Assembly: GCA_033296885.1 (NCBI GenBank)
Contig: MU863881.1
Location: forward strand, 1 to 64,000
From: Triangularia verruculosa
Lineage: Eukaryota; Ascomycota; Sordariomycetes; Sordariales; Podosporaceae
Length of the DNA stretch: 64,000 nt
Reading direction: 5' to 3'
Below are positions 44,301 to 54,751 of this stretch, in pieces. The notes beneath the pieces are model-generated. The model was not told where the DNA came from and did no database searches. It saw only the letters and a list, made by a program, of their open reading frames with translations. The position numbers and the translations under genes were made by a program. Positions within the stretch are counted from its first letter, which is position 1; each line of letters opens with the position of its first letter.

Positions 44301-45314
44301 GAGTTTATATAAGTCAACAAGACGCTCAGTAAGGTCGTCCTTCAAGTCGGGCTTCGTGTCTTGAGGTAACAACAACGACTCCATTGCGGCGAAGTAACGC
44401 ATCTGTGACGTGACGTAGGTAAACCCATTCCGGTTCGCTTCTTCAGCGGCGGCGGGGTTCTTCAGGAGGGGGAGTACGAGGGACACGCCTGCTATGACGA
44501 TGGAGGCGTATGGTAGGTCCTTGACGGCGTCCTTGACATGGCCCTCGACCCACCCCACAGCTCCGGCGACCTTTGCCACGACATCCTGAAGGACAATCTC
44601 GTGTCCCAGTAGTGTTGTGCTAACCTTTTTGTCTTCCATATGCTTCAGACCAAGTTCCGTTATCTCTTTCAACTTCTCTCGGCGTGCGATCGGATCGTTC
44701 TGGGGGACTTGATTCGCAATCTTAACATCTTCCGTCTGGTTCGACGCTAGCTGGGATATAGATGGGACTATATTCTTCTACATTAGCGCGAGCGAAATAG
44801 TTTAAGCCGGGTTAAAGGCATACCTCTAATAAGCACCCTAGATAAAAGCTGCTCATACTCAGTGACTCGATCGGGCTTTTCTTCCTTGAGAGTATCGTAG
44901 GCTCTATCCCAAAGAGAGGTATACGCAACCAAGTTCTCTCCGATCTCTACTGCTTGGCCATCTATTGCCGTTTGAGGTGCCCTTGCGGCCTTATCGCTGG
45001 TGTTGCTCAGAACGGGCAATGTTGTGCTTGAAGGGGTAGGCGGTACTGCTGGAGCGGGGGGTTGAGGGGCATTTATCGTCGATTGCGGGAGTGAAGGGGT
45101 TACTGTGGTCGATGAAGCGGCTTGCTCAGGGCGAAGAACGGAAACTAGAGCCTGTCAGCAGGGGAAGGAGGGTTCACCGCTGATCCGTACCTTCTGATGA
45201 ATTCGCTGAGGCGATGCTGCCATGTATTTCCGGACCGTCCTGTGCCTTCGACTTCTCCCGACTCTCTTTTTTCCATCTGAACAATCTAAACCTCTTCCTT
45301 AGACTGCCAGCCAT
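41365..45314 (-). CDS. NACHT-WD40 NLR-type protein (HET-E/HNWD-like STAND)
   Basis: Proposed exons 45314-45191, 45144-44824, 44767-42492 and 42441-41365 join in phase, with two acceptors chosen because only they keep frame. The product is about 1265 residues, including unknown bases. Order: basic N-terminus and Pro/Ser/Thr-rich linker; an N-terminal helical domain like NACHT_N (LWDRAYDTLKEEKPDRV... about 90-400); NACHT with Walker A GDPGKGKT near 467-474 and Walker B TYLVIDALDEC near 570; winged-helix/HD region; then at least four WD40 repeats of 42 residues. Walker B and the KWIVSSRNW sensor are intact. STAND proteins of this class are fungal immune or allorecognition receptors, where variable WD40 repeats read ligands and the N-terminal part drives cell death. 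The signalling domain type here is not a classic HET or HeLo domain. Confidence 0.88.
41690..42239 (-). repeat. WD40-coding tandem repeats, 126-bp period, near-identical
   Basis: The codon run DAASGT recurs at equivalent positions; the GCATCC anchors lie at 41705, 41831, 41990 and 42116 on the plus strand. Adjacent anchors are 126 bp apart on either side of the unknown stretch, and only a few positions differ between units, mainly those encoding the VRSVAF-preceding turn (DW, YR, SW). High identity between 42-residue WD repeats is the pattern of fungal NLRs under concerted evolution. The 159-bp distance across the gap is not a multiple of 126. Confidence 0.9.
41879..41975. other. Assembly gap of 97 N within the WD40 repeats
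   Basis: 97 undetermined bases. They fall between two near-identical repeat units, so the true number of repeats is unknown and the stated gap length is probably an estimate. The reading frame is open on both sides, but continuity across the gap cannot be seen. Confidence 0.98.
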
Positions 45315-45717
45315 GACCTTCTCGTGCACTCTCGATTAGGGACGTATCTGTCGCAGTTGTGTTAAAGATAGTTGACGAGATCGACGATGGATTTTCTGAG
45401 CGGTTGCCGCGGAGTTGAAGCCTAACGACATGATGTGGCTGGCTCACGCGCCAATAGAAACTTCCCAAGACGTTTTTGGTGCCGCCATCTGCAGGCAGAA
45501 CTTTGGAAGGCATCCTCGATAATCGATACATAAGCAACCGCATGAAATCACTTCTAATCTCCCTTGCGATCGTCTTAAATAGGCTCCTCAAGAAAGACAC
45601 CTTGAGATACGCAGTTGGAATAATGTTAAAAGGTAAGCGCAGTTATACCAAGGCCACCAAGTCCGTCAGAAGAGGATCTGCTATGCGGGGCCGAAAGGGA
45701 AGCGTAGTGGCCCGTGC
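45315..45717. other. NLR upstream region, possible internal end of a retroelement
   Basis: Promoter side of the NLR gene. A purine-rich tract (cgaaagggaagcg, about 45692-45704) lies just before the proposed LTR start at 45718 and could be a polypurine tract of a truncated element. No gag-pol frame was recognised. Confidence 0.3.
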
Positions 45718-46132
45718 TGTGGCGTCCCTGAAACAGCACGGGCAGACGCAGACACAATAAACGAGCCAATAAACAAGAGGTATCACGATAAGGAGATTCC
45801 TGTAGGTGACCAATTAGAAGGGGACCGATGGACCGATGGGTAGAGGTCGGTCCAACGGTCCACGACAACCAATTACAAGGGGACCGATGGACCGACGAGA
45901 TAGGAACGGTCCAACGGTCTAGGAGAGACTGAGGTCTATATATATGGAGGAACTAGGTAGTTGTAGATAGTTCCGCAGTATGCAATTCACATCGTGAGTT
46001 CTTAGGACCAAGCGCTTACGAGAGACAATTAGTGACCTTTGTTGTGTACCTTTTGGCTACACCGAACCGTTATTCAGAAGCAGCCTTCAACCCAGTATCC
46101 CTTTCAGAGGTTCTGATCAGGGGTTCGTCACA
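45718..46132 (+). mobile_element. LTR of family A, copy 2 (left end uncertain)
   Basis: The right part, from the TATA-like tract near 45940 to the end gggttcgtcaca (46121-46132), matches the LTRs at 2572-3033 (inverse orientation) and 48949-49311. Two 59-bp tandem units with ccaatta boxes at 45810 and 45869 and GGACCGATGGACCGA stretches fill U3. The proposed left end TGTGGCG at 45718 fits an LTR terminus, but the flanks (cgtgc left, tgccg right) are not a duplication. It may be a 3' LTR, or the ends may have been rearranged. The right end abuts the 3' end of the LINE. Confidence 0.65.
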
Positions 46133-46861
46133 TGCCGGTCCTACTGATGCTATTTACATAGGAAAAACCATGCCCTGAGGCCGGGTGAAAATCCTATATT
46201 GGTAACAAATAGGAAACTATTCTAAAGAAAGTAGCCAGTTGGTTGCGAGATAAGAGAAAGGCCCTGTATAAGGCCTTGAGGACTAGTTGTCCTCGACTTT
46301 AGCTCTAGCCGCCTCTTCCACCTCTTCCTCTCCTGCCAATACGGCCTCTTGCTCTAGTTCCAGCTTCCTCGCCAGACTGTACTCTACCACGCGGCCGGAA
46401 TCCATTAGCCAGCCTAGGACCTTTCCCAATAGCCTTTGGTTCCGGGACCCTATACCTTGAAGTACGAGGCTGAGATCTCAGTGCGTGCGGATACTGTTTC
46501 TTAGCCAGGATCTAAGCTTCGGTGGTACTGGGCACTATATGACGAGGTGCTTAACTATTTCACGGCCCTCTCCGCAGGTGCAGTGGGGAGTGGCCAGGCC
46601 TGGGACCTGCTGCTTAAATATGTAGTCCCGTAGACTTATTGCTCCTGTACGAGCCTAGACCAGTAAAGAGCTCTGAGCTTTGGTTAAATCCTTCTGTTTC
46701 TCCAGGGCCCTGTCTGTGAAAAGTATCTCTGGCGGTCCTTCGTCTACTATCCTAGCAGGTCGGCCTTCGACCTGCTTTCTCCAGCGGTTTTCCTATGCCT
46801 GGTACAGTGCCTCTTCTGCCATGGGTACCGGGCTCTCTTCTGGGCTTTCTCCCAGACTCTC

Positions 46862-46933
46862 TTCCTGGGACCCTCCCTGGGACCCTCCCTGGGACTCTCC
46901 CTGGGACTCTCCCTGGGTCTCTCCCTGGCTCTC
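46862..46933. repeat. 12-bp tandem repeat in the LINE
   Basis: Consecutive 12-bp units of the type ccctgggactct/ccctgggaccct, about six copies, the outer ones diverged. On the minus strand they encode PREG/PRES-type repeats within the LINE. Confidence 0.8.
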
Positions 46934-47789
46934 ACTTTAGCTCCGGTGCTAGCTGATCCACTAGTTGATAGTGATGGCGGCTCTCGATGACTGTGGGTTC
47001 CTGTGGGTGGATGGGTCTTCGGCCTAGCCTCCGTCTTTAGAAGCGTCGGTATATCCTATTGCAGGCTTCCTGGACGAGCTGTCCTAGTGGGTGCTTTGAT
47101 GCATCTGGTCCTTGCCCACTATGCAGGGACGGGTTCCGTAGCCGAGCTTTAAAGTCTGCTAGTCTCTTGTTGAGGTATAGGTCCAGTTAGTGGCACCCAA
47201 GTTTCGGTTTCCAAGTTTCTGATCGGTGTGGCCTTGTATGCTCCGGCCACTATCCTGAGGTTCCTTGTCTAGGCCTTCGCTAGCCTCTTCGCCAGACCCT
47301 GTGGTTGACCCCCAGTTGGTGTGAGTGTGTGGTAGTTGGTAGCTCCGTATGCTATAGCGCTTCTGATGCACTTGGTGTATACCTCCCGCGCTCTAATAAA
47401 GTCTGGGGCCCAGGTCTTAGCTGCAATCCTGGATAGTGCGTAGTCCCGAGTCCTCAGCTTTTCAGCTACCTTCGCCTCATGCGCTCTCCAGTTCAGTCTC
47501 CAGTCTAGCCATATACCTAAGAATCTGGCATAAGGCTGTGGTTTAATTTCTGTACTGTCTCGGCTCGCTGGCTAGGCTAGGTGTGGTGGCTCGGTCCACT
47601 GAGCTCGGCCCTTGTTAAAGTGTATCAGTTCGCTCTTCGCTGAGTTGAATTCCATGCCGTGGGCTGTAGCCCACTGTAGGCAGGTTAACCAAGCCTCCTC
47701 GAGCTGCCGGCAGTTAGTGCTGAAGTGTTTTCCAAAGGCTAGTATATTCGTATCGTCGGCGAATCCTACCAAGCTTATACCTGGGTGTC

Positions 47790-48150
47790 TGTAACGCTGG
47801 CCCTTGGCTAGGTAGCACTAGGATCGCAACGTCAGGGGGGTTTGATCAAGGAGTCGTCACAATCACGATAATAGGATCTCTATGGTAAAAGGTATGTAAG
47901 AAGAACAATTGGAACGTGGCCTCCTTCTGCTCGAAGGAAGGCCCCAGGGCTATTTATAAGCATCGCAACTACCGCAACTGGAAGGGGTCTGCGTTTTCCT
48001 TTGACGGCCAGCTACAAAGGCGATCACCGGATCTATCGTTGTAACGGTCACGGCCTCTCGCCGGATCCGTCGTTATGATAATCACGGCCTCAGCGCGCCT
48101 ACCGCGCGCCGGCCACTGAGCCTTATGCTGGACGTCGTCCTCGTGTTACA
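47790..48150 (+). mobile_element. Solo LTR (family B), 361 bp, nested in the LINE
   Basis: Starts tgtaacgctgg and ends tcgtgttaca, so termini are TGTAAC...GTTACA, and is flanked by the exact duplication gtgtc (47785-47789 and 48151-48155). Removing it with one duplicate restores the LINE frame as LKDRHPGISLVGFADDTN, which independently proves the borders. Inside are a TATA-like ctatttataagc near 47950 and two direct repeats of the type ccggatc...cacggcc near 48020-48090. The sequence differs from family A. Orientation is inferred from the TATA tract. Confidence 0.9.
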
Positions 48151-48948
48151 GTGTCTGTCCTTGAGCTTCTTGTATGAGGCGATGTACAAGATGAAGAGGA
48201 CTGGTGAGAGGGGGGAGCCCTGTGGGACTCCAGCCCGGATGCTGATTTTCTGTGTCTTCTGGCCGTCAAAGGAGAGTGTAGCTTTTCGGCCTGTGAGCCA
48301 GTTCCTCACCCAGTATACGAGCCACTGTGGGAAGCCCTGGTTCCGGAGGGTTGCGAGTAGTCAGATGTAATTTACTCTGTCGAAGGCACTTGTGAGATCC
48401 AGCTGTAGTAGTGTGGTTGTGGCTCGCTGTCTCCAGGCCTCTCTGACCTAGGCCGTTACTAGTCTTATTGCCAGCTCAGTGGACCTGTGCTCTCTATTGC
48501 CCATCTGCTCCTCTGGCAGTAGTCCATATGCCTTGGCTGCTTCCGTTATCCGTTTCGTGATCACTGCCTCGATAACCCTCCCAATAGTGGGCAGTAGTGA
48601 TATTGGCCTGTATCCTCCCGGAGTCGTAGTCTGCTGGCATTTTCCTGGGCTTGGGTAAGACTATGGCTATAGCCTCCTTGAACCTCTCGGGGTACCACTC
48701 TAGTTCGAAACACCTCTGCACCAGTACTGCCAGGATTTCGCACAGTGGGTCGCCGCAGGCCTTTAAGAAGCCGATAGGTAGGTGGTCGTTGCCGGGTGCT
48801 TTCCATGGCGAGGCTCTTGGTATGGCTAGTTTAATATCGCCAGGCCGTACCCTCTTGTCTATCTGGAAGAGTGGCTCCCAGGGCGTGGATAGGGTGGGGT
48901 CTTGGATGTCTGACAGGTTGGCTGGTGGGTCTGGGAAGAATCGGTTGG

Positions 48949-49311
48949 TGTCACAAGCGTGGAGAAGCGCGAGGGTGGCATGGGCTAAACGAGAGATAAG
49001 GAACACGATAAGGATCTAGGATTTAGAATGTAGATCTAGGGGATCTAGGATTTAGAACGTAGATCTAGGGATCTACGTGTTGAAGGATAGATCCAGTGAG
49101 AAGGGAAGTCTTGGCAGGAGATATATATATACGGAGGAACTAGATAGCTCGTAGATAGTTCCGCAGTATGCAATCACAGCTTGTATTCACGGTATCTTGT
49201 GTTTACATTGAGACATCTTGTTGTGCACTGTTTAGCTGCACTGAACCAACTGTCAGAAGTAGCCTTCAACCGAGTATCCCTTTCAGAGGTTCTGTACAGG
49301 GGTTCGTCACA
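48949..49311 (+). mobile_element. Solo LTR of family A (copy 3), 363 bp, nested in the LINE
   Basis: Starts tgtcacaagcgtgg and ends ggggttcgtcaca, flanked by the duplication gttgg (48944-48948 and 49312-49316), which re-joins LINE coding sequence when removed (ALAN joined to RFFPDPP). The right half matches the other family A copies, including the TATA tract (about 49120) and the cagtatgcaat stretch. Its U3 lacks the 58-bp GGACCG units and instead has about two 29-bp units of the type gatctaggatttagaacgta near 49010-49075. Confidence 0.9.
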
Positions 49312-50320
49312 GTTGGCGAGGGCCGTGGCTTTTTGGTCGTGGGTAGTCAACAGTGTACCGGCTTGGTCTTTGAAGGTAGATATCCAGGGAGGGTCGGTTG
49401 GTTTGAAGCTCTTGCAACGAGCTCACCGTTCCAGCTTCCACAGTAGTGTAGTGTCGTGTGTGGCTTCCTGTAGTGTAGTCCTCCAGGTTTTGGTCTTCGC
49501 TTCCTTGACTGCCTTTGACAGACTCCTGTACCTGCGGCTGAGTTGGGCCTTATTGTACTCCGTGGGTGCGCTCTTTAGGATCCTCTCGGCCTGTCTCGCC
49601 TCTGCAGCTCTCTTTTGGATCTCAGAGTTCCACCATAGTGCTTGGAATCCGCTGCTAGTCTTCCTTCTGGGGTGTGCTGACATCTGCTATTCTCGTGAGC
49701 TCTACTATTAGCCAGTCGAAGGCCCTGTCCAAGCCCTGGGTAGTTTGAATACTATTGTGTAGGTGTGGGTGGCTAGTCTGATCGAGGCCAATAGCTATAG
49801 GTAGGAGCTCGGCTTCGGCTTTTACTCTCTTCTTGTCCATCTTCTTCCAATCCCACCCTGTGGGCTGTGGCGGTGGCTGTGGTCGTGTGATGTAGGTCTC
49901 GATGACCTGGGGGTAGTGGTCGGATCTTCCTTTCTCTTCTATGCCGTAGTAAGTGTATTGAATGTCTCCCGAGGTCCATATCAGGTCCAGTGTAGAAGTC
50001 TACCTCTCTGGGCTCCCTGTGGTTCCCTAGTTATCGTGCCTCGAGGGGTGACCAGATCGAGCTCCCAGTGTATGGCCAGTTGAAGTAGAGCTTCAGAATC
50101 CGGCTCGTATCTGTCAAACTGGTCCCACAGTGGGTGGTGTAGGTTGAAGTCTCCGGCGAGGACCACTGGGTCGACTGGCCTGGGCTGATCCAATAGGCTC
50201 TTCGGCAGAGTCTTGTCTGTGGGGGGTTGTATATCGACCAGACCTCCAGGCTCCCTTCGTTTGTACCTAAGAACCACACCTTGCACTAGTCCCTCATAGC
50301 CTCGTCTGCGCTTTTTATAA

Positions 50321-50868
50321 TTACCCTATATCTTGAACGTTATAAACCGATTTTAAATCAACTTGTGGTCTGAATATTATTTTCGAATCAAAGCTGAAAA
50401 TAAACGTGGTGGAGAGAGGGGTGGGGTGCCGACTCATTAACCACACACCCTGCAAGCGAGTCCGAAAACGGCAAAAAATTTCCCTCGACACAACAATACA
50501 CAATGGCCAGGAGGGCCACAACCAGATCCGCCCAATACTCTTCCCTATCTCTCTAGCGTCCTTCCTTAACTGTGCAATATCTGACTCCAACTTCTCCAGA
50601 TCAGCCGCAATTATCTTCGGATCGTCATCACTGGCGTTGTGGTGCTGGTAATAGCTGAGCTCGATTGCGGTTAGGCGTTCTTCAATGTTGGCGATACCCG
50701 TCTCAAGTTGAACTATGGGCGTGTCCAACCGGTTTCCGACCCGTCTCAGCGTGGTCCGGTTCTCTCCGGGCTGGTTTCTGCAATGAGCATTTGCATTCAC
50801 GTTTATCCAGTGTAAGGACTACTCACCTCAGAGGTCATATCTCGTAAAGTTACCTTGCCCATTTTCTG
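50321..50868 (-). CDS. Possible small spliced coiled-coil protein (uncertain model)
   Basis: A frame on the minus strand encodes a charged helix (about TPIVQLETGIANIEERLTAI followed by EKLESDIAQLRKDAREI). A plausible first exon from ATG at 50868 (MGKVTLRDMTSE) ends in GTGAGT, and an acceptor before PGENRTTLRR joins in phase. The end of the protein is unclear, because the frame runs on past a plausible domain into lower-quality sequence near 50500. It lies at the broken end of the LINE and may be a gene fragment. Confidence 0.35.
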
Positions 50869-52858
50869 AAAATAAGATACTACTGGAAGTTAGCTAGGGA
50901 ACCCCACAGGTAAGACCTTGCGTTTCAACGACTCTCGTTAGGTGTTCATAACCTATGTCCGAAGTGCGGGTCCTCGGCCCTGCACAAAGGCGTGCCTATA
51001 AGATAGGACTAGGGTATTGAGCAAGGAAGAGGACGACGAAGCAACTGCCACTTCTCGAGATCCCGGGACGCGTGCCCAACCAGGTCCACAGAGGAGCCAT
51101 GAGCGGATGAACCTCTGGACGCCATCCAAAATCCACAATTTGGCCTCGCTCGCAGAACGAGACGAGCTGAAGGCTTCTACGCCAACCCCTCCAAGCCGTA
51201 TTCCGCCGAGTTCGGAGGACCATAAGAGTTGTACCCATCCACAAAGTATGGAGGAAGAACTTACTTTTCAACTTCCGAAAACAAGGAGAAAGAAGGGTAA
51301 AGGAAGACGCCGAAATTGTTTCAGAACTAAAGATACCGCAATTAGCCGAATAATGTCGCGCATGACTGTGGTGAGGGCGTTTTACCGTAAAGGCCGCTTG
51401 TGAGCACTGTGATGATGTTGTCTGAGAGGCGAGGGTAGGTGGCTAGTGGGAAAAAGTCTTCGGTAGAAATGGGCAGAGATGTTTTTCGACATGAAATTCC
51501 CTTGGTGGAAGACGAAGTGTGCAGGGGGAAAAGGACAGACTTCAGCTGAGAAGTGGTCAAGAACATCTAAGGAGCAACCTGGTGCTGATGGGTGGGGAGG
51601 CTTAATTGGCGGAGGAAGATGAGAAGCGGCAACGCCAACTTGAGCGACAAAAAAGAGCTTCGCAAAGTCGCAAAGAAAATTGATCGAGGCAATGAAGTTT
51701 GGTGCGAGTGATGAGTTGCTAAAGGAAGAGTCTTACATACCTACATTAGGTGATGGTGAATGATGACAAAAAGCTTGCTGGCTTGAGGAGTGGTGTTGAT
51801 GGGAAGAGAGCTGAGCGGAATGAACGGTATTTCGAGTCACTCCCTGTACAGGGCAGAGAGGGACCTGGATGAGAACAGACCGATCCCAAGACCCGCAGAA
51901 TCTCACGACAGGCAGAATAGAGCGGAAAACTCATAGATATGTTTTTGGAGACGAAGAGTACCTGCGTGGTTGATAGTGATGTGCAAGGTCGGAAAAAATA
52001 GGGGTGCTTGAAATCGCAGGCATCTCCTGAACCACCACTGGGCAACAGTCCTTTAAGACAAGTCCTCCCAAAATAGGCACCTAGGAAACAATAACATTCT
52101 CTATCATATCTTCAGCATCGCATTATAAGTTATTCGTAATGGTTTGAGCTCGGTGAAGGCCTGAAGAAATTGAAGGCAGACGCATGCAGGTCGAAGTAAT
52201 ATGCAGTTTGCTTGACGAGCTCTTATTCAAGCTACACAAGGTTGAAAAGAGGCTCGGGAACTATGCTAGAGTTACGAGGTAGCGCAAAAAGGCACAGAGG
52301 TGGGAGACAAGGAGGGGGAAACGAGGGCGAAGGCGAGAAAGGGGAAAGCAAGGAGAGCAGAGAAAGGATGCCAAAGGCGAGGATAAGAACGGGGATGGCA
52401 GCGACGCTAAAGATATTAGAGAGGAGATAGATGAACCGAGATGGCAGTTTGGAGAAGGGAAGGCGTTAGACTGATCGTGGCACCGTGACCTATATGCGAA
52501 GAAACCTGAGGTGAGCTAGAGCAATCGCTACCGTCCGAAGAAAAAAGAGACGCCAATGACCTGGTAACGAGCCAGCATCGTACGGCCATTTTTGGGACTT
52601 GCTGTGGTGAAGTGATGTTGGTGTTCATGGGAGGTTGATGCCTAAAGAGGTAAAGCGCAATGCGGGGCAGAGCCAAGGCGCTTGGACCTGACACTAAAGT
52701 CGCGCCCTGGCTGGTCCTTGACTTGCCTCCCCGCCATCCGAAGCCCCATCCATCCCAAGTCGCGTCGATTCGACGCGTTTTGAACATCTCGTCACTTTTT
52801 CGTCGTATCGACGGCGCAATCATCAGTTTTCTCTCACGCGCATCATCCATTTAGCAAT
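50869..52858. other. Undefined 2-kb region
   Basis: Several short frames on both strands (for example 51017-51403 and 52416-52850), none with ATG and family motif together. The right part is the promoter of the gene at 52859. No LTR or LINE match was recognised, and composition is ordinary. Confidence 0.4.
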
Positions 52859-54328
52859 ATGGGACCGAAAAAGGTGACAGACAAGGCAATTACCGCCGAG
52901 CTTTCCAGTGTCGTCGAACAGATCTACAAGGGCCCTGACCGCGACAAATTATCTGTCAACTATGCCCGTGAACTCGTCGAGGAGAAACTCGGGTTGGACG
53001 AGGGCTTCTTGAAGGAAGATAAGTGGAAGGCAAAGAGCAAGGAAATCATCCGTTCCGCCCTAGTAAGTATACAAAGTTCTGCACCCCGCCATGAGAACAT
53101 TACCAACCAATCTTCGTGGTGATAGGAAGCGATCGAGAATGCCGAATCAGAGCCCGAACCTTCCCCGCAAGCCCCAAAACGCAAAGCGAAGCAACAACCC
53201 AAGAATGGCGCCCGAGCCAAACGAGCAAAGAAGAGTCCCTCTCCCACCCCAGAGCTAGCCGAGCCTTCGGAACCTAGCGACGACGACGAGGCCAGTGATG
53301 TCTCTGAGCAGCCGATTAAGAAACGGAATATTGTCAAGCCATCTAAGAAGAGAAGAGTGGTATCTGATGAAGATGATGAAGTTAGCGACGGCAGCGCCAA
53401 GGAACCCGAGCCTGCCAAGAAAAACCAGAAAAAGAAAGAAGAGGCGACTGCAAACGTTGACACGGCAGTCTTGGCAAAGGACGATTCGAGCGAACTCTCC
53501 GAACTTAAGAGCGTGCCGGAGAGTGCCGACAAGATCCCGGACAGTGATGATGAGAGCGAGTTGTCAGAAGTGAACGATGAGCCTCCCAAAAGGGGGCCGA
53601 AAGCTCAAGCCAAGCCCAAGACAGTCGAGAAGCCCAAGCCTGTTGTTGTCGCAAAAGATGATGGCAATGAGTCCTCTAGCTCGCTGTCATCTGTTATTGA
53701 TGACGGGCCGCCAACGAAGCGTAAGGGGAAGGGCTCTGCACCAGACAAGACCACGGCAGGGCGTAAACCTAAAGCAGCCGCCGCTGAAACCTCACCGGAC
53801 GAGGCTTTGATCAAGCAATTACAAGGACAGCTTCTGAAGTGCGGCGTTCGTAAGGTCTGGGCGTTCGAGTTCAAGAAGGGTGGCCAAACGACACCCAAGG
53901 CAAAGATCAACCGGCTCAAAGAGATGCTCGCTGAGATTGGCATGACTGGCCGTTTTTCAGAGGTTAGGGCTAAGGAGATCAAGACGCAGCGTGAGCTGAT
54001 GGCCGATCTCGATGCGGTGAAGGAGTGGGATCAGACATTTGGCGTAGCCGATGGTGGTCGTCGTTCGAGGCGCGGCGCCCCTGTGAAGAGCTTCAAGGAG
54101 CCCAGTATCAGTGGTGATGATGCCGAGGGGAAAGATGACAACAACGGGGATGATGAGAGCGAGGAGAGTGAGGAAGAAAGTGATGTTGCGGAGTCCAGCG
54201 AGTCCAGTGAGGAAGATGGGGCAAGTGAGGATAGTGAAGAGGAGGAGAAACCAAAGAAGGCTAAAGGGAAGGGCGCGGCCAAACGCAGGGCTGATGTGAT
54301 CTCCGACGAGGAGAGTGACTCGGACTAA
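52859..54328 (+). CDS. Acidic/basic nuclear protein, HIRIP3/DEK-C-like histone-binding candidate
   Basis: Two exons (52859-53062, 53126-54328) give 468 residues from ATG at 52859. The first 68 residues form a small helical domain of DEK-C type (TDKAITAELSSVVEQIYKG). Then a long disordered middle alternates Lys/Arg clusters with Asp/Glu/Ser tracts (SDDDE, SDEDDE, SDDESELS), typical CK2-rich nuclear proteins. A compact C-terminal domain near residues 310-390 (LKCGVRKVWAFEF, KINRLKEMLAEIGMTGRFSE) resembles the conserved helix pair of HIRIP3-like proteins. The tail is strongly acidic with a final KAKGKGAAKRR basic patch and ends DEESDSD. A histone-binding or chromatin role is inferred, not shown. 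Confidence 0.82.
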
Positions 54329-54660
54329 TATGTAGGATGCCGGCCTTGTTTGCGCGGACATTATGTGGCCGGCGATGTTTCTTCATGCTTGGCTGGACTG
54401 TTCGCCGTTTGCTCTCGTCTTTGTTCTGTATGATACCCTTGTAGCATTGGGCCTGATGCCATTTGTATGTACTATCAGACAGTCTGTAAAATGATTTGCT
54501 GTTTTCGAGGAATGTTCTGCAGGAGGTTCTCTGCTATCAATATGAGCATCTATCTAGCAGGGAGATAAATGCACAGCAGCTCTACCAAATCGGGGAGCAG
54601 CCGTCAAATTTCGCTATGATGGCGTGAGAATGCAACCCTCCACTTCATCAAACAACACAA
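54329..54660. other. Intergenic spacer
   Basis: 332 bp with the 3' flank of the preceding gene; nothing recognised before the tRNA. Confidence 0.35.
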
Positions 54661-54751
54661 GTCGCTTTGGCGGAGTGGTTAACGCGCGGCCCTGCTATCT
54701 ATCAGTATAGGCCGTTTCTTCGGAAGCGTAGGTTCGAATCCTGCAGGCGAC
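54661..54751 (+). tRNA. tRNA-Ser (GCT) with short intron
   Basis: Acceptor GTCGCTT pairs with AGGCGAC. A class-II variable arm (TTTCTTCGGAAGC) identifies Ser or Leu, and the T arm reads GTTCGAATCC. The anticodon stem CGGCC/GGCCG encloses CTGCTA plus about 11 extra bases and an A, giving anticodon GCT with an intron of about 11 nt at the standard site. Confidence 0.9.

Larger units (their letters stand above)
46133..50290 (-). mobile_element. Tad-like non-LTR retrotransposon (LINE), 5'-truncated and dead
   Basis: Read on the minus strand from 50286: an endonuclease part with VLAGDFNLHHPLWD and SDHYP; a linker; the reverse transcriptase with SPWKAPGNDHLP, an interrupted PDY...YRPISLL region, DLTSAFDRV, GVPQGSPLSPVLF and the catalytic GFADDTN; then decayed sequence to an acidic end near 46300. 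A frameshift near 48620, several in-frame stops and two inserted LTRs (48949-49311 and 47790-48150) disable it. ORF1 is missing, so the copy is truncated at 50290. The four-residue PRE(G/S) run at 46862-46933 is a tandem repeat inside the 3' part. Moderate GC compared with the AT-rich relics suggests RIP has touched it little or that it arrived late. Confidence 0.88.

Noticed and set aside
45715..46137. Target duplication for the LTR copy 2
   Set aside because: The 5-bp flanks cgtgc and tgccg do not match, so I report no duplication and a low-confidence left end.
52416..52850. 144-codon minus-strand frame next to the HIRIP3-like gene
   Set aside because: Covers the promoter of that gene and has no family motif or similarity cues.
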